DNA of 64,000 nt from Vibrio amylolyticus (GTDB lineage Bacteria > Pseudomonadota > Gammaproteobacteria > Enterobacterales > Vibrionaceae). A program made the position numbers and the translations under genes. Position 1 is the stretch's first letter, and every line of letters starts with the position of its first letter. The notes beneath the pieces were generated by a model. It made no database searches, was not told the origin of the DNA, and worked only from the letters and a program-made list of their open reading frames with translations. Below are positions 19,896 through 29,720 of the stretch, piece after piece. The stretch is taken from contig NZ_JAJHVV010000003.1 of the NCBI RefSeq assembly GCF_023145695.1, positions 186,001-250,000 of the forward strand, written 5' to 3'.

Positions 19896-20702
19896 CTAAG
19901 AAAAGGTTGACCAAATAGGAGCGTGGTCTGACGGCTTCTCAATCCCACGCAGTTCGTAATCAACATCTGACTCAATGCATTCAGCGGCAAGGGAAGGCGT
20001 AGCAAGAATGACATCGATGCGAAGGCCTCTATTGTCAGGAAATCCTTTTGAGCGATAATCAAACCACGAAAAACGGTCATTCATTTCTGGGTGAAGATTT
20101 CTAAAGGTATCTTCTAATCCCCAATTTTGCAGTGTGGCTAGCCATTCACGTTCAATGGGTTGGAATGAACATTTTCCGGTTTTTAACCAGCGCTTCATGT
20201 TCGGCTCACCAATGCCGATATCTAAATCGGTTGGGCTGATATTAATATCACCCATGACCACCAATTTTTCACCGTTAGTATGATTCTCATCTAGGTAAGT
20301 CATCAAGTCTTTATAGAACTGTTCTTTATATGGGAACTTGGTCTCGTGAGCTATGTTGTCGCCTTGTGGGAAATAGCCATTTAGAACCGTGACAGCTTCA
20401 CCTTTGTCATTCTCAACGGTCACCATGATCATTCGCTTTTGATGATCATCATTATCGGAAGGAAAACCGTATTGTACTGACGAAGGCTTTTTCTTACATA
20501 ACATAGCCACACCGTAATGCGCTTTTTGACCATGAAAGTAAACGTGATAACCCATTGCTTCAACGTCTTCTATAGGAAAAGCATCGTTATGAACTTTTAT
20601 CTCCTGAAGGCCGATAACGTCAGGTTGGTGCTTTTCAATTAAAGCTTGAAGTTGATGTAAACGAGCACGTAGCCCATTGATATTGAAACTTACGATTTTC
20701 AT
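19896..20702 (-). CDS. xthA: Exodeoxyribonuclease III XthA
   Basis: The main AP endonuclease and 3' repair exonuclease, 268 residues as in enterics. Family motifs are complete: NINGLRAR at the N-terminus, LQEIKV with the metal-binding Glu, the [14 protein letters not shown] stretch with the catalytic Asp and Asn, and SDHAPIW with the catalytic Asp-His at the C-terminus. It is a single gene in base excision repair, convergent with the art operon and divergent from a chemoreceptor gene. Nothing unusual is seen. Confidence 0.97.
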   Translation of the reverse strand: MKIVSFNINGLRARLHQLQALIEKHQPDVIGLQEIKVHNDAFPIEDVEAMGYHVYFHGQKAHYGVAMLCKKKPSSVQYGFPSDNDDHQKRMIMVTVENDKGEAVTVLNGYFPQGDNIAHETKFPYKEQFYKDLMTYLDENHTNGEKLVVMGDINISPTDLDIGIGEPNMKRWLKTGKCSFQPIEREWLATLQNWGLEDTFRNLHPEMNDRFSWFDYRSKGFPDNRGLRIDVILATPSLAAECIESDVDYELRGIEKPSDHAPIWSTFS

Positions 20703-20935
20703 AAATCTTCCGTGTTCCTTCGAGATTAGAGGAGAAGGTTAAAAGGCTGAAGTTAAATTCTAACACCTAATAATCTGAGGGCAATGGTGTGATTCATAAA
20801 ACATTTTACTGTAATTGACCACATTATTAACAATTAAGTAAACTTATGATTGACCCAGTGAAGCAGTATGCTTTAATTCTACCTATCAAGATTTTAACCG
20901 CCCATAATTAAACTGTTTGCTTATAAGGATGTAAT

Positions 20936-23053
20936 ATGCGAACTCTTTCCGTGCAGTGGAAAATTACACTTCTAGCAGGATGCTGCTTACTTATCACTTC
21001 TCTTTCTCTTGTTGGATTTTCAGTTTATAACGCCATTGAAAACCAAAAGACCATCACGACTCAAAGTTCAGCCTCTGTTATTGATAAGTCGCAACAACTA
21101 TTAGAAACCCGAGCGCGATTGAACGCGACGGAAGTTGCTCAGTTTTTGAATGAAGCGATTTATCGAGCAGAGATGCTGGCGTCTAACGCGCTATTTTTCA
21201 AAACTAATACAGAAGAGAATTTTGGTTCAAGTGAAGAGCTTCGTACGGCCTTAGATGAAATGGTTCGAAAATCGGTGGCGGAATTTGATTCGATTGAAGG
21301 CGCCTATCTTGTCTTTCAACCCAACTTACTTGATGGTGAGGACAGCAATTACATCGACGCTGATTATGTGGGTTCTAACGATATAGGGCAATTTGCTTCC
21401 TATTGGAAAACCGCTGAAAACGGTGAAAATATCATTGCAAACGTGCTTTCCAAAAAAGCATTATCAGAAGCGAGTGACAGTGAACGATTTTATTGCCCAA
21501 TCGGTAGCGGTGGGATCTGTGTTTCAACACCAAGGCTAGTCATTCAAGATGAAAGCCAGTTTCTTGCAGCTTCTATCTCAGTTCCTATTCTTATCGATGA
21601 AGTTCCAATTGGCTTTTATGGCATTGATCTCAAGCTTGATCAGCTGAGTAATATCGTGATGGAATCTGATCAAAGCTTGTTTGATGGAAGTGGACGCCTG
21701 TATATTTTAAGTCTTAGCGGTTCGTTGATCGCAAGCGATGACCCTAGTCTACCTATCGGTAGCGCCTTCCAAAGCAGTACCATTAGCAACGATAAAGTGA
21801 CTGACCTCTTATTTGGGGAAGAGCTAAACACCAGTTGGAGTAGCGACGAGCAGTGGCTAACGGTATTTGCACCAATGAACGTAGCGAACCAAACGTGGGG
21901 AGTGATATTTGAAATGCCTCGCTCGGTTGTGATTGCCGATGCCGTTGAGCTCGATAAAGTACTCTCAGACAATTTATCCTCTAGCGTTATGAGTGAACTT
22001 ATAACGGGCGGTGTATTTGTTCTGATTGGTTTGGGACTGATTGCATTATTAGCACAACGAATTGTAAAGCCAATTCGAGAGGTGGTTTCTCGTCTAGATG
22101 ATATTGCTTCTGGTGAAGGTGATCTAACTCAGCGCTTAGAGGTGAAATCGAAAGACGAGGTCGGGCAGTTAGCAGAAGGGTTTAATCTGTTTTTAGAGAA
22201 GCTACAACTGACAATCAGAGAAGTGGTGAGCACTACCAATGAAGTCGCTGATACCACCATTCAGGCAAAAACGGCCGCCATGGCGACGCGCAGTAGCAGT
22301 GAATCTCAATTTAAAGAAGTCGATTTAGTCGCTACCGCGTCAGAAGAGATGACTCAAACCGCAAGTCTTGTAGTGCAAAATGCGGAAACGGCAGTGCAAG
22401 CGGCCACCAATGCTAACGAAGCTGCTGAATCTGGCCAGAAGGTGATAGAAAGCTCACAGCATGAAATGGGTACATTAGTGACTAAAATGACTCAAGCGGT
22501 GCCGATCGTCGAAGAGCTAGCGAAGAATAACTCGAATATTACAGAAATCTTAACGGTTATCGAGGGAATTTCTGAGCAGACCAACTTACTCGCGCTGAAT
22601 GCCGCAATTGAAGCCGCTCGTGCAGGCGAGCAAGGTAGAGGTTTTGCGGTTGTCGCAGACGAGGTACGTAATCTTGCTAGTCGAACTCAGGACTCGGTTG
22701 GGGAGATTCGTGAAGTTATTGGAAAAGTACAGAGCGGCACTCAAGATGTCGTTAATGCTATCCAAGAAGGTAATCAATTAGCGCATGATTCATCGGCTCA
22801 AGTTAACACCGCCGTGGCTGAGCTGAGTCAAATTTTTGAAGCGATAGCGGCTATCAATGACATGAACAGCCAAATCGTACGAGCAGCAGAGGAGCAGCAA
22901 ACCGTTTCAGCAGAGGTTAACTTGAGTGTATCGAACATTCGTGACTTGAGTGGGCAGATAGTAAGCCAAGCAGAAGAGTCAGAGTCTGTCGGCCATCAGA
23001 TCAGTAACCTTTCTGAACGCCAACAAGCCTTGGTGAGCCAATTTAAGGTGTAA
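20936..23053 (+). CDS. Methyl-accepting chemotaxis protein, dCache-type sensor
   Basis: A 705-residue chemoreceptor. TM1 is at about residues 10-30, a periplasmic domain of about 320 residues follows, TM2 is about 352-372, then HAMP ([26 protein letters not shown]) and the signalling domain with the tip [20 protein letters not shown]. The periplasmic part contains GIDLKLDQL and [18 protein letters not shown] segments typical of double Cache domains that bind small molecules such as amino acids. AAGGA precedes the ATG. It stands alone between xthA and roxA, so its ligand cannot be read from context. Confidence 0.94.
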   Translation: MRTLSVQWKITLLAGCCLLITSLSLVGFSVYNAIENQKTITTQSSASVIDKSQQLLETRARLNATEVAQFLNEAIYRAEMLASNALFFKTNTEENFGSSEELRTALDEMVRKSVAEFDSIEGAYLVFQPNLLDGEDSNYIDADYVGSNDIGQFASYWKTAENGENIIANVLSKKALSEASDSERFYCPIGSGGICVSTPRLVIQDESQFLAASISVPILIDEVPIGFYGIDLKLDQLSNIVMESDQSLFDGSGRLYILSLSGSLIASDDPSLPIGSAFQSSTISNDKVTDLLFGEELNTSWSSDEQWLTVFAPMNVANQTWGVIFEMPRSVVIADAVELDKVLSDNLSSSVMSELITGGVFVLIGLGLIALLAQRIVKPIREVVSRLDDIASGEGDLTQRLEVKSKDEVGQLAEGFNLFLEKLQLTIREVVSTTNEVADTTIQAKTAAMATRSSSESQFKEVDLVATASEEMTQTASLVVQNAETAVQAATNANEAAESGQKVIESSQHEMGTLVTKMTQAVPIVEELAKNNSNITEILTVIEGISEQTNLLALNAAIEAARAGEQGRGFAVVADEVRNLASRTQDSVGEIREVIGKVQSGTQDVVNAIQEGNQLAHDSSAQVNTAVAELSQIFEAIAAINDMNSQIVRAAEEQQTVSAEVNLSVSNIRDLSGQIVSQAEESESVGHQISNLSERQQALVSQFKV

Positions 23054-23071
23054 GGTACTTTGACGATGAAC

Positions 23072-23107
23072 AAAAACGCCAGCAATCTATGCTGGCGTTT
23101 CTATTTT
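23072..23107. terminator. Bidirectional terminator
   Basis: AACGCCAGC and GCTGGCGTT pair around AATCTAT, with A and T runs on either side. It lies between the convergent chemoreceptor and roxA genes. Confidence 0.93.
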
Positions 23108-23121
23108 AGCTGTTTCTATGT

Positions 23122-23143
23122 TGACTGACTGACTGACTGACTG
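23122..23143. repeat. TGAC tetranucleotide repeat (5.5 copies)
   Basis: Five complete TGAC units and a trailing TG lie 8 bases before the roxA stop, outside any coding frame. Such simple repeats can vary in copy number by slippage. Here it lies downstream of both convergent genes, so a switch role is doubtful. Confidence 0.97.
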
Positions 23144-23151
23144 GCAGAGGC

Positions 23152-24300
23152 TTATTCGCTCTCATCACAGAACCAGTAGCCTTTATTCACTAGTTCAGTT
23201 AAAAGGGCTATTTCCGCGCTTTCAAATGGTCTGTTCAAGACACTTTGATGGATAGAGTTATTGTTACATAGCCACTGTAATAACGGCTGTTGCTCTTTAT
23301 CGACCTTATACATGTTGCCATCAATATAGGCAACACAAGGGTCAGACTCGTTATACAACGCACGTAAACCCGACACTTTCAGGAATACCGCGTCCGTTTC
23401 AAAATATTGTGCAACTTCTTCCGCGCTCCAAGCCTCTTCAGGTGGATAGAAAGCGAGTTGGTGGCGAGACTGGCTTAACATGGTTCCCATAAAGTCTTTA
23501 ATGCTTTCTTGGTCTTGGAAGGCTTTGGTCATCATCTCTGTTAACTGTGTTAAGTCAGATGATTTAACCTCTCCATGATGGGCTTGAGTCTCCATCAACG
23601 GATTGTGTTGATGTACATCGCCCATATCGTGAGAAAGAATGTAATCGGCAAAGTTACTGATAAGCTCTTGCTCTTTCGGTGAACGGTAACCCATTGAATA
23701 ACTCATCGAAGGCTCAAGCGTGACGCCCTCATGAGGGAAACCAGGTGGGATATACAAAATGTCGCCGGGCTCTAGAACCTGATCAATGATGGAATCAAAC
23801 CCTTCAATTTGTCTCAGTGCTTCGGTTCGATGAGTCTCTTTGTACTGACCCACATCTTTATCACCCACTCGCCATTGACGTTTGCCACTGCCTTGAATAA
23901 TGAACACATCGTATTGATCGATATGTGGGCCAACTCCGCCACCTTTCTCTGAATAACAGATCATAAGATCGTCAAATAACCATTGTGGTAGCGCTTCAAA
24001 GGCCTTGGTTAGCTGCGCGACACCGTCATGCCAATGATTCGCGGCCTGAACGATCAGCTGCCAGTTAGATGTCGGGAGTTCCGAGAACTTACTCTCTTCA
24101 AATGGACCATGTTCAGCGGTCCAATTATCATTAAGGTTTGATACGAAGCGGGAGTCTATTTCCTCTTCCATTGTGAGCCCTGCCACCTCTTCTGGAGTGA
24201 TAGGGTCAACAAAGTCAGTGAAACCGCCTTTAATGATGGTTGGTTTTTTATGCCAGAATTCCGCTAAAAATGATTCCAAAGAGAATGAAAGTTGATACAT
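23152..24300 (-). CDS. roxA: 50S ribosomal protein L16 3-hydroxylase RoxA (YcfD)
   Basis: A 2-oxoglutarate/Fe(II) oxygenase of the JmjC/cupin-4 type that hydroxylates an arginine of ribosomal protein L16. The 382 residues fit E. coli YcfD (373). The iron ligands are visible: H126 and D128 in GPHIDQYD, and H190 in PPGFPHEG. The C-terminal part is the winged-helix-like region typical of these oxygenases. Its place beside rsmS-priC is not an operon with known logic. The start at 24300 is the only ATG that keeps the family's N-terminal text (SLESFLAEFWHKKP). Confidence 0.95.
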   Translation of the reverse strand: MYQLSFSLESFLAEFWHKKPTIIKGGFTDFVDPITPEEVAGLTMEEEIDSRFVSNLNDNWTAEHGPFEESKFSELPTSNWQLIVQAANHWHDGVAQLTKAFEALPQWLFDDLMICYSEKGGGVGPHIDQYDVFIIQGSGKRQWRVGDKDVGQYKETHRTEALRQIEGFDSIIDQVLEPGDILYIPPGFPHEGVTLEPSMSYSMGYRSPKEQELISNFADYILSHDMGDVHQHNPLMETQAHHGEVKSSDLTQLTEMMTKAFQDQESIKDFMGTMLSQSRHQLAFYPPEEAWSAEEVAQYFETDAVFLKVSGLRALYNESDPCVAYIDGNMYKVDKEQQPLLQWLCNNNSIHQSVLNRPFESAEIALLTELVNKGYWFCDESE

Positions 24301-24365
24301 GTATTTACCAATAGAAAGAGGTGAAGTTAATAGAACGTTTTATTGAGCGTGTACCTTAAGATAAA

Positions 24366-24533
24366 CTAAGGTGTCGCTGCGAGTTTAGATTCTAGATCGG
24401 ACTTAACGATTTCAATCGCTTTTAATGCCGTTTCTAATTCTACCTCGTTAGATTCGAGAAGGTAGATTAAATCAACCGCGAGTTTTATTTCATCGGGCGC
24501 ATTATCAAGTGGTGATGCGTTTTCGTTAGACAT
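24366..24533 (-). CDS. rsmS: RsmS/YbaM small protein (DUF2496)
   Basis: A 55-residue protein: the stretch [17 protein letters not shown] is nearly the same as in E. coli YbaM, renamed RsmS. In enterics it lies right behind priC, as here (16 bases). The family is thought to bind Gyr/replication or regulatory partners, but no molecular role is firmly known to me. The ATG at 24533 follows an AAAAGATAT-rich leader. It ends at TAG 24366. Confidence 0.9.
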   Translation of the reverse strand: MSNENASPLDNAPDEIKLAVDLIYLLESNEVELETALKAIEIVKSDLESKLAATP

Positions 24534-24549
24534 ATCTTTTTTGACCTAG

Positions 24550-25098
24550 TTACTGATTCTTTTCTTTATAAGTGATCTGTTTTTCAAGTTTTAGCTTTGC
24601 CTCTTGGCATCGCTGTAATCGCTGTTCCGTAGCCAACAGCGCTTTTTGAGCTTGCTGCTGATGAAAAGAGGGGGCTTGTGCCAATTCGAGCTCTTTTTCT
24701 CTCACCATATCGCGAAGGCGTATTTCCCACTCTTGGTGTTTTGCCAGTTCTTGATAAAGTGCATTGATAGGTTTGCGGTAATAACTCGAGTGTTTCGGCT
24801 CTTGTTTCCGTATTCCTTGTGTCGATAACTCACGTTGAATCGCGCTTATTTGCGCTAATAATCGTTCTGTTAAAAACTCGGCTCGATCTTTGGTTAATTT
24901 GTTGGCTTGCTCTTCTCGAGTGATGGTTTTAAACGTTGATTGCGTTTCGTTAACACAAGGCGTCAATAACTTTCCGTGGCAGTGGAACAGTCTTTCATCA
25001 AAAAGAGGTTGATGATGTTCGCCACGACGCCTATCGAGCTGAGCGGCTTGATGTGCAAGCTGTTCTAATATCGGTTTGAGATTTGAAAAATTGCTCAT
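24550..25098 (-). CDS. priC: Primosomal replication protein PriC
   Basis: PriC helps reload the DnaB helicase at stalled replication forks without PriA. The 182 residues from the ATG at 25098 fit the family, which starts with the LKPILEQLAHQAAQLDRRRG-like helix. A longer frame begins with a TTG at 25131, which I consider unlikely, though the ribosome site before the ATG is weak. The protein is highly charged and helical. It is encoded 51 bases after the TauE/SafE-type permease gene and is followed by rsmS. Confidence 0.88.
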   Translation of the reverse strand: MSNFSNLKPILEQLAHQAAQLDRRRGEHHQPLFDERLFHCHGKLLTPCVNETQSTFKTITREEQANKLTKDRAEFLTERLLAQISAIQRELSTQGIRKQEPKHSSYYRKPINALYQELAKHQEWEIRLRDMVREKELELAQAPSFHQQQAQKALLATEQRLQRCQEAKLKLEKQITYKEKNQ

Positions 25099-25149
25099 TA
25101 CTGTACTCGTGTTAAATCGGTTGGCTAGCAAAAAATAGGTAATCGGGGC

Positions 25150-25929
25150 TTATACAGAGACAAACCAAGCTTGATAAGCCAGTTTGACTGCTAATACGCT
25201 GACAACGGTAACAAAAACTGGGCGAATAAACTTCGCTCCAAATCGAATGGCTGAATGCGCACCCACATAAGCGCCAGCCATTAAACAGACACCCATAGTT
25301 AAACCAAGTACCCAATCAATATGCCCTAAAATTGCGAATGTCACGAGCGAGGTAAAATTACTGGTGAAGTTCATTGCCTTGGCTAGGCCAGATGCCAATA
25401 AGATATTGAGTCGATAAAGCGCCATAGAGCTGACTGTCCAAAATGCGCCTGTTCCAGGTCCTGCAACTCCGTCGTAAAACCCAAGCGTTAATCCTTGAAT
25501 AATCTGCTTTCTACGAATAGAAGCGCAAGGCTTAGGTAATGCGTTTTGATTGGATTGAGGCGTTTTATGGAAAATCGTATAGATAGCCGCCGCGAGAATA
25601 ACTAAAGGCAGCCCTTTCTCTAGCCATTCAGTACTGATCATATCGACGATTAACGTACCAAATATGGCGCCAATAAGGGTAGCAATGAAAGCTTGCCCCC
25701 AAAATCGAGGTTTAAACAGTTTCTTTTTGTAATAGGTAAACGCTGCAGTCGATGATGCGAATGTGGCTGCAAGCTTATTGGTACCAAGCGCAATATGAGG
25801 AGGTAAACCTAATGATAAAAGAGCAGGAACGGTCAGCATTCCACCGCCACCGGCAACAGCATCGATAAATCCAGCAGTAAAAGCGACAAGCGCCAGCACA
25901 ACCAACATGGTTGGCTCTAGTAATTCCAT
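25150..25929 (-). CDS. TSUP family permease (TauE/SafE, YfcA-like)
   Basis: A 259-residue membrane protein of the sulfite exporter TauE/SafE family with about seven or eight hydrophobic segments. It shows the family hallmark AGFIDAVAGGGGMLTVPALL near the N-terminus and a matching repeat with GFYDGVAGPGTGAFW in the second half. Members move sulfur-containing organic anions or similar small anions; the substrate here is unknown. The closest enteric relative by text is YfcA. It lies between dinG and priC on the same strand. Confidence 0.9.
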   Translation of the reverse strand: MELLEPTMLVVLALVAFTAGFIDAVAGGGGMLTVPALLSLGLPPHIALGTNKLAATFASSTAAFTYYKKKLFKPRFWGQAFIATLIGAIFGTLIVDMISTEWLEKGLPLVILAAAIYTIFHKTPQSNQNALPKPCASIRRKQIIQGLTLGFYDGVAGPGTGAFWTVSSMALYRLNILLASGLAKAMNFTSNFTSLVTFAILGHIDWVLGLTMGVCLMAGAYVGAHSAIRFGAKFIRPVFVTVVSVLAVKLAYQAWFVSV

Positions 25930-26004
25930 AAATCAATCTTCTTTATATAGGGTGAACATTCATTACGTAGCTTTTGATTTAATACGTAACTTAAATGAAT
26001 CACT

Positions 26005-28077
26005 CTATTTTATTGTTCTTTTAAAAGGGGGCAGCGAATCGAGTAGTGATTTACCGTAACGCTTAGTCACGATACGACGATCAAGGATATACACTTTACC
26101 AGAGTCTCTCTCTTTTCGCAGTAATCGACCAACAGATTGAATCAACTTTTTACTCGCTTCTGGAACACTTATTTGCATAAACGCATTGCCACCGCGTTGC
26201 TCGATATATTCAGCATGAGCTTGTTCAACAGGCGAAGTAGGGACTCCAAATGGAATCTTAGTGATAATTAGGTTTTCTAAAAGTTCACCGGGGAGATCGA
26301 GCCCTTCAGAAAAGCTACCCGTACCAAAAAGCACACTTGTTTTGCCACATTGGATGAGCATTTTATGTTTATTGAGAATTTCAGTTCTTGAACTGTCACC
26401 TTGAACTTGGAGTGCCCATCCTTTTTTAGTGAAGCTTGTCGCTAGCCCTTCGGCAACCTGATTCATCTGCCAGTAAGAGGAGAATAGAACAAGATTGGCT
26501 TGCTTGTCTTCAATTAGCTTAGGCAATATTTCAATAAGATATTCAGTATATTGAGGTGCTTGCGGCTCATACTTCATCGCAGGGACAATCAATTCTGCCT
26601 GTTTCGGATAATCAAAAGGGGAAGCAAGGGCTAAAAACTGTGTCCCTGAATCTGGTTTATCACTCACGCCTGTTTGATGACAGAAGAAACTAAACGAATT
26701 AAGGGCGCGCATGGTGGCGGACACTAATATTGCCCCAATACATCGGCTCCACAACTGCTGATCTAACTGCCAGCCAACTTCCAGTGGCGAGACGTTAACG
26801 GTGAAATCGCCGTCATTATCTTTCGATGTTTCTATCCAGCGCGCAAGGGGTGCGCCTTTTTCTCGTTTTGGCTCCGCCATTAACGTCCAAACTTGAGCTA
26901 GGTTTTCAAGGCGCTGTAAATAAAACCCCAATTCGGCCAAAGCAGGCTCCGCCAACTTACTGGAGATTTCTCCATCTTTGAGTCGCTCGGCAATCAGATC
27001 AGCGATCTTTGCACACGCTTGTGCGCCTTTCGTAGAAAGCTGCTTTAACTCAGCCGACTCCTTTTCTAGCCAAGTAGGCAACTCACCGTTCTCAAAGCGA
27101 TAGCGACCTTCTTCAAATTCAGATGGTTCGAAACGCTGGCTGAGCTGCGATAAAGAGGGTATAAGCTGTTGAATTGAATCTTGGAGCTGATTTTGAAAAC
27201 GCCCGACGCGTTTCTCGTCTGCAAGGTTTGCAAACTTGCTCACTAGCTTATTCAAACGTTCTAACCAACTAGCGGCACCTTTTAGGCTTGCTGATGCCGA
27301 TGAGTGGTCACGTGCGACTCTAGGCAAATGATGCGCTTCATCAAAAACGTAGATCGTATTCTCTGGCTCGGGAAGAATAACACCGCCGCCAAGGTCTGCG
27401 TCTGCCATAACCAAACTATGGTTAGCAATAATGACATCCGCTTTGTCGAGTTCGGAACGCGCTTTTTGGAACGGACAATTACGATGCATAGGTAGACTGT
27501 TGTTACAACTGTGCTTGTCGCTAGCAATCGATAACCATAACTCGTCACGAATAGGCTTTGGCCATGAATCTCTATCACCATCCCACTTACCGGCAACCAA
27601 GGATTTATACATGGTTTGTAATAAGTCGACTTCGTTTTTCTGCGGCTTTGATTCAAACATGGCGAGTTGACCGCCGTCGACACCGCTTGCCGTAGCCAGT
27701 TTTTCAGCGCAGCAATAACGTTGGCGCCCTTTTGCCAATATAAAGGAGAACTCTCTATCGGTAATGCGACGAAACAGAGGCAAGTCTTTATTAATGAGCT
27801 GTTCTTGAAGTGCGACTGTCGCGGTTGAAATAACCACCTTGCGATTGTTGTACACAGCGATCGGAATGGTTGCCATTAAATAAGCAAGCGATTTCCCAAT
27901 TCCAGTCCCAGCTTCGCCGACTAAAATGCGATTTTTTTTGTGATAGTCACCACAAAGCGTCTTGGTGATTTCTGCAACAAGATAGTTTTGCGCTCGACGA
28001 GGTACAAAGTTATCCAACTGAAACTGCAGGTTTTGATAACTTTTACGAATAGATTGTTGGATTTTACTGGCTGACAT
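26005..28077 (-). CDS. dinG: ATP-dependent DNA helicase DinG
   Basis: A superfamily 2 XPD-like helicase of 690 residues. Walker A is at 54-63 (GEAGTGIGKS), the DEAH box at 246-249, and QSVGRLLR near the end is motif VI. E. coli DinG has an iron-sulfur cluster bound by four Cys. Here C122-C123, C191 and C201 are candidate ligands, but the middle Cys of the usual three in the second group is missing. I choose the ATG at 28077, with AGGT 7 bases upstream, over a GTG at 28113. In E. coli DinG resolves R-loops and replication-transcription conflicts. Confidence 0.93.
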   Translation of the reverse strand: MSASKIQQSIRKSYQNLQFQLDNFVPRRAQNYLVAEITKTLCGDYHKKNRILVGEAGTGIGKSLAYLMATIPIAVYNNRKVVISTATVALQEQLINKDLPLFRRITDREFSFILAKGRQRYCCAEKLATASGVDGGQLAMFESKPQKNEVDLLQTMYKSLVAGKWDGDRDSWPKPIRDELWLSIASDKHSCNNSLPMHRNCPFQKARSELDKADVIIANHSLVMADADLGGGVILPEPENTIYVFDEAHHLPRVARDHSSASASLKGAASWLERLNKLVSKFANLADEKRVGRFQNQLQDSIQQLIPSLSQLSQRFEPSEFEEGRYRFENGELPTWLEKESAELKQLSTKGAQACAKIADLIAERLKDGEISSKLAEPALAELGFYLQRLENLAQVWTLMAEPKREKGAPLARWIETSKDNDGDFTVNVSPLEVGWQLDQQLWSRCIGAILVSATMRALNSFSFFCHQTGVSDKPDSGTQFLALASPFDYPKQAELIVPAMKYEPQAPQYTEYLIEILPKLIEDKQANLVLFSSYWQMNQVAEGLATSFTKKGWALQVQGDSSRTEILNKHKMLIQCGKTSVLFGTGSFSEGLDLPGELLENLIITKIPFGVPTSPVEQAHAEYIEQRGGNAFMQISVPEASKKLIQSVGRLLRKERDSGKVYILDRRIVTKRYGKSLLDSLPPFKRTIK

Positions 28078-28585
28078 ACTGTGACCTAAATTGTGACTCA
28101 GGGATGTTAGCACAAATCTCTAGTGTGTACTTAGTTCACGAAATTGAATGCTATTGAACAAAATATGGATCTTGTTCACAAAAAAAAGTTGAACCTTCAT
28201 AAAGTTAGATTAATTTTATAAGTAAAAATATATAAACCTCTATCTGGGTGGTTAGTGTGAAGTTATCATCTAATTAATGGTTAAAGATATGACATTTTTG
28301 GTTGTTTGTTCTGGATGGGTGCTTTGTTAATTTTTTGATGTTGTTGGGTGTAAACCTAAGAAGTGGCTCGAAAAAACACCACAAAAACATGTAACTATCT
28401 GATACTTAAGGTTTAGATGTTTTTTTAGCTTTGTTTTTAGAAGATTTGACACGCAGGATTATCTTTTGCACTCTAGACCTCGAAATTTAGTGACGGTGAC
28501 ATTGGGCCATAAGAGCTTGAGCCACCATCAAAATAAAGGGAACCGGACAAGGATTTCCCATCTAATGAAAAGGCAGTGGATTATC
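28078..28585. other. 508-base upstream region of porin copy 1
   Basis: An AT-rich region between dinG (-) and the first porin (+). A TTGACA at 28448-28453 is a possible -35. The last 52 bases (from TAAAGGG at 28534) resemble the leader of the second porin closely. Blocks GCAGGATT (28455-28462) and TAGACCTCGAAATTT (28476-28490) also recur there. CRP- and ToxR-type sites were looked for, and none is convincing. The upstream in-frame ATG/TTG codons of the long open frame (from 28466) are part of this leader. Confidence 0.6.
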
Positions 28586-29563
28586 ATGAAAAAGACTCTA
28601 TTAGCTCTTGCTATCGCAGCATCAGCAACTTCAGTACAAGCGATCGAAATTTACAACAACGAAGGTGTGACTGTTGGTCTACACGGCGATATCGAAGTTG
28701 TATACAAAAAAGACACAGCAAAAGACTCTGAATTCAGACAAGAAATCCAAGATGCAGATTTTGGCTTTGACGTACGTTACGCAGTAAACGACGAAGTGTC
28801 TTTCGGTGGTTACTGGGAGTTTGACGGTGCAAGCTTTAATAAAGACGAAGGTAAAAACCACGAAGAAGCGCGTGTTGGTGATACTTACGTAGCGTTCTAC
28901 ACGCAATCTTACGGTTCTGTTAAGATCGGTCGTACTTGTGGTGCTCTAGATGACGCTGGTGTTGGTTCTGATTACCAGTTCGGTGTGAGCTCATTTTTCA
29001 AAAATGGCAGCTCTTTCTGTGCTGACGAGATGGTTCGTTACGACCTAGATAAAGGTATGTTCTACGGTACAGTATCTCTAGCTCAAGACAAACATGATGT
29101 CGACAAGATGGGTAAAGATGGCGGCTACTTTGACCTAAAAGCAGGTGTACGTGTTGCTGATTTTGATTTCACAGTATTTTACGGTGATGCAGAGCTAACA
29201 ACTACTGGTGTTGACGCAAAAACGGATGAGTCAATCCTTGGTCTTGAAGGTCGTTTTGGCGGTGTTGAAAACTTGAACCTTGAGCTTGGTTACTATCAAG
29301 TTGATGTTAAAGCAACTGGTTCTGACAAACTAAAAGCTGATACAATCGCATTTGCTGCAGATTACACAATCGACGTAGTTACTCTAGCGGCTGGTTACAG
29401 CATCTCTGGTGTTAACACTGCTGGTGTTGATGACGTTAACAACTGGTTTGTAAATGCTGGTTACGGTTTTGCTCCAAATACAACAGCATATGTTGAAGTT
29501 GGTGGTAATGACGAAACTGATAGCGAAACTGGCGTAGCAGTTGGTGTTAAAGCTAGCTTCTAA
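28586..29563 (+). CDS. Gram-negative porin, OmpT-like (copy 1)
   Basis: A trimeric-type general porin of 325 residues in the outer membrane. The signal peptide is MKKTLLALAIAASATSVQA, and the mature chain ends in Phe (VKASF), as 16-strand barrels do. I start at 28586, since the longer frame (from 28466) would place the signal peptide 40 residues inside. By gene order it corresponds to the OmpT porin region of V. cholerae. Two Cys, C118 (GRTCGALDD) and C145 (GSSFCADEM), are absent from copy 2 and flank the region of the constriction loop. The terminator behind it is a GAAA tetraloop hairpin. Confidence 0.9.
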   Translation: MKKTLLALAIAASATSVQAIEIYNNEGVTVGLHGDIEVVYKKDTAKDSEFRQEIQDADFGFDVRYAVNDEVSFGGYWEFDGASFNKDEGKNHEEARVGDTYVAFYTQSYGSVKIGRTCGALDDAGVGSDYQFGVSSFFKNGSSFCADEMVRYDLDKGMFYGTVSLAQDKHDVDKMGKDGGYFDLKAGVRVADFDFTVFYGDAELTTTGVDAKTDESILGLEGRFGGVENLNLELGYYQVDVKATGSDKLKADTIAFAADYTIDVVTLAAGYSISGVNTAGVDDVNNWFVNAGYGFAPNTTAYVEVGGNDETDSETGVAVGVKASF

Positions 29564-29587
29564 TAGCTAACCATTTAGCTTTAATTG

Positions 29588-29613
29588 AAAAGCCACCGAA
29601 AGGTGGCTTTTTT
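29588..29613 (+). terminator. Terminator after porin copy 1
   Basis: AAAAGCCACC and GGTGGCTTTTTT form a stem capped by a GAAA tetraloop. The same hairpin follows porin copy 2. Confidence 0.95.
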
Positions 29614-29720
29614 AGTTTCATAGTTTCATAGATTCATAGATATAACTTTAGTTTTTGCATCTACGTGATACAGTTATATCGTCAGTAAATTTGAGTATTA
29701 CTTCAGGGAGTTAACTTATT

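Noticed and set aside
23122..23143. TGAC run as the start of a CRISPR-like array
   Set aside because: The unit is only 4 bases with no spacers.
28118..28140. CRP-like TGTG...TTCAC repeat upstream of porin copy 1
   Set aside because: The spacing between the half-sites is one base too long for CRP.
28466..28585. N-terminal 40-residue extension of porin copy 1
   Set aside because: It would bury the signal peptide, and the region matches the untranslated leader of copy 2.
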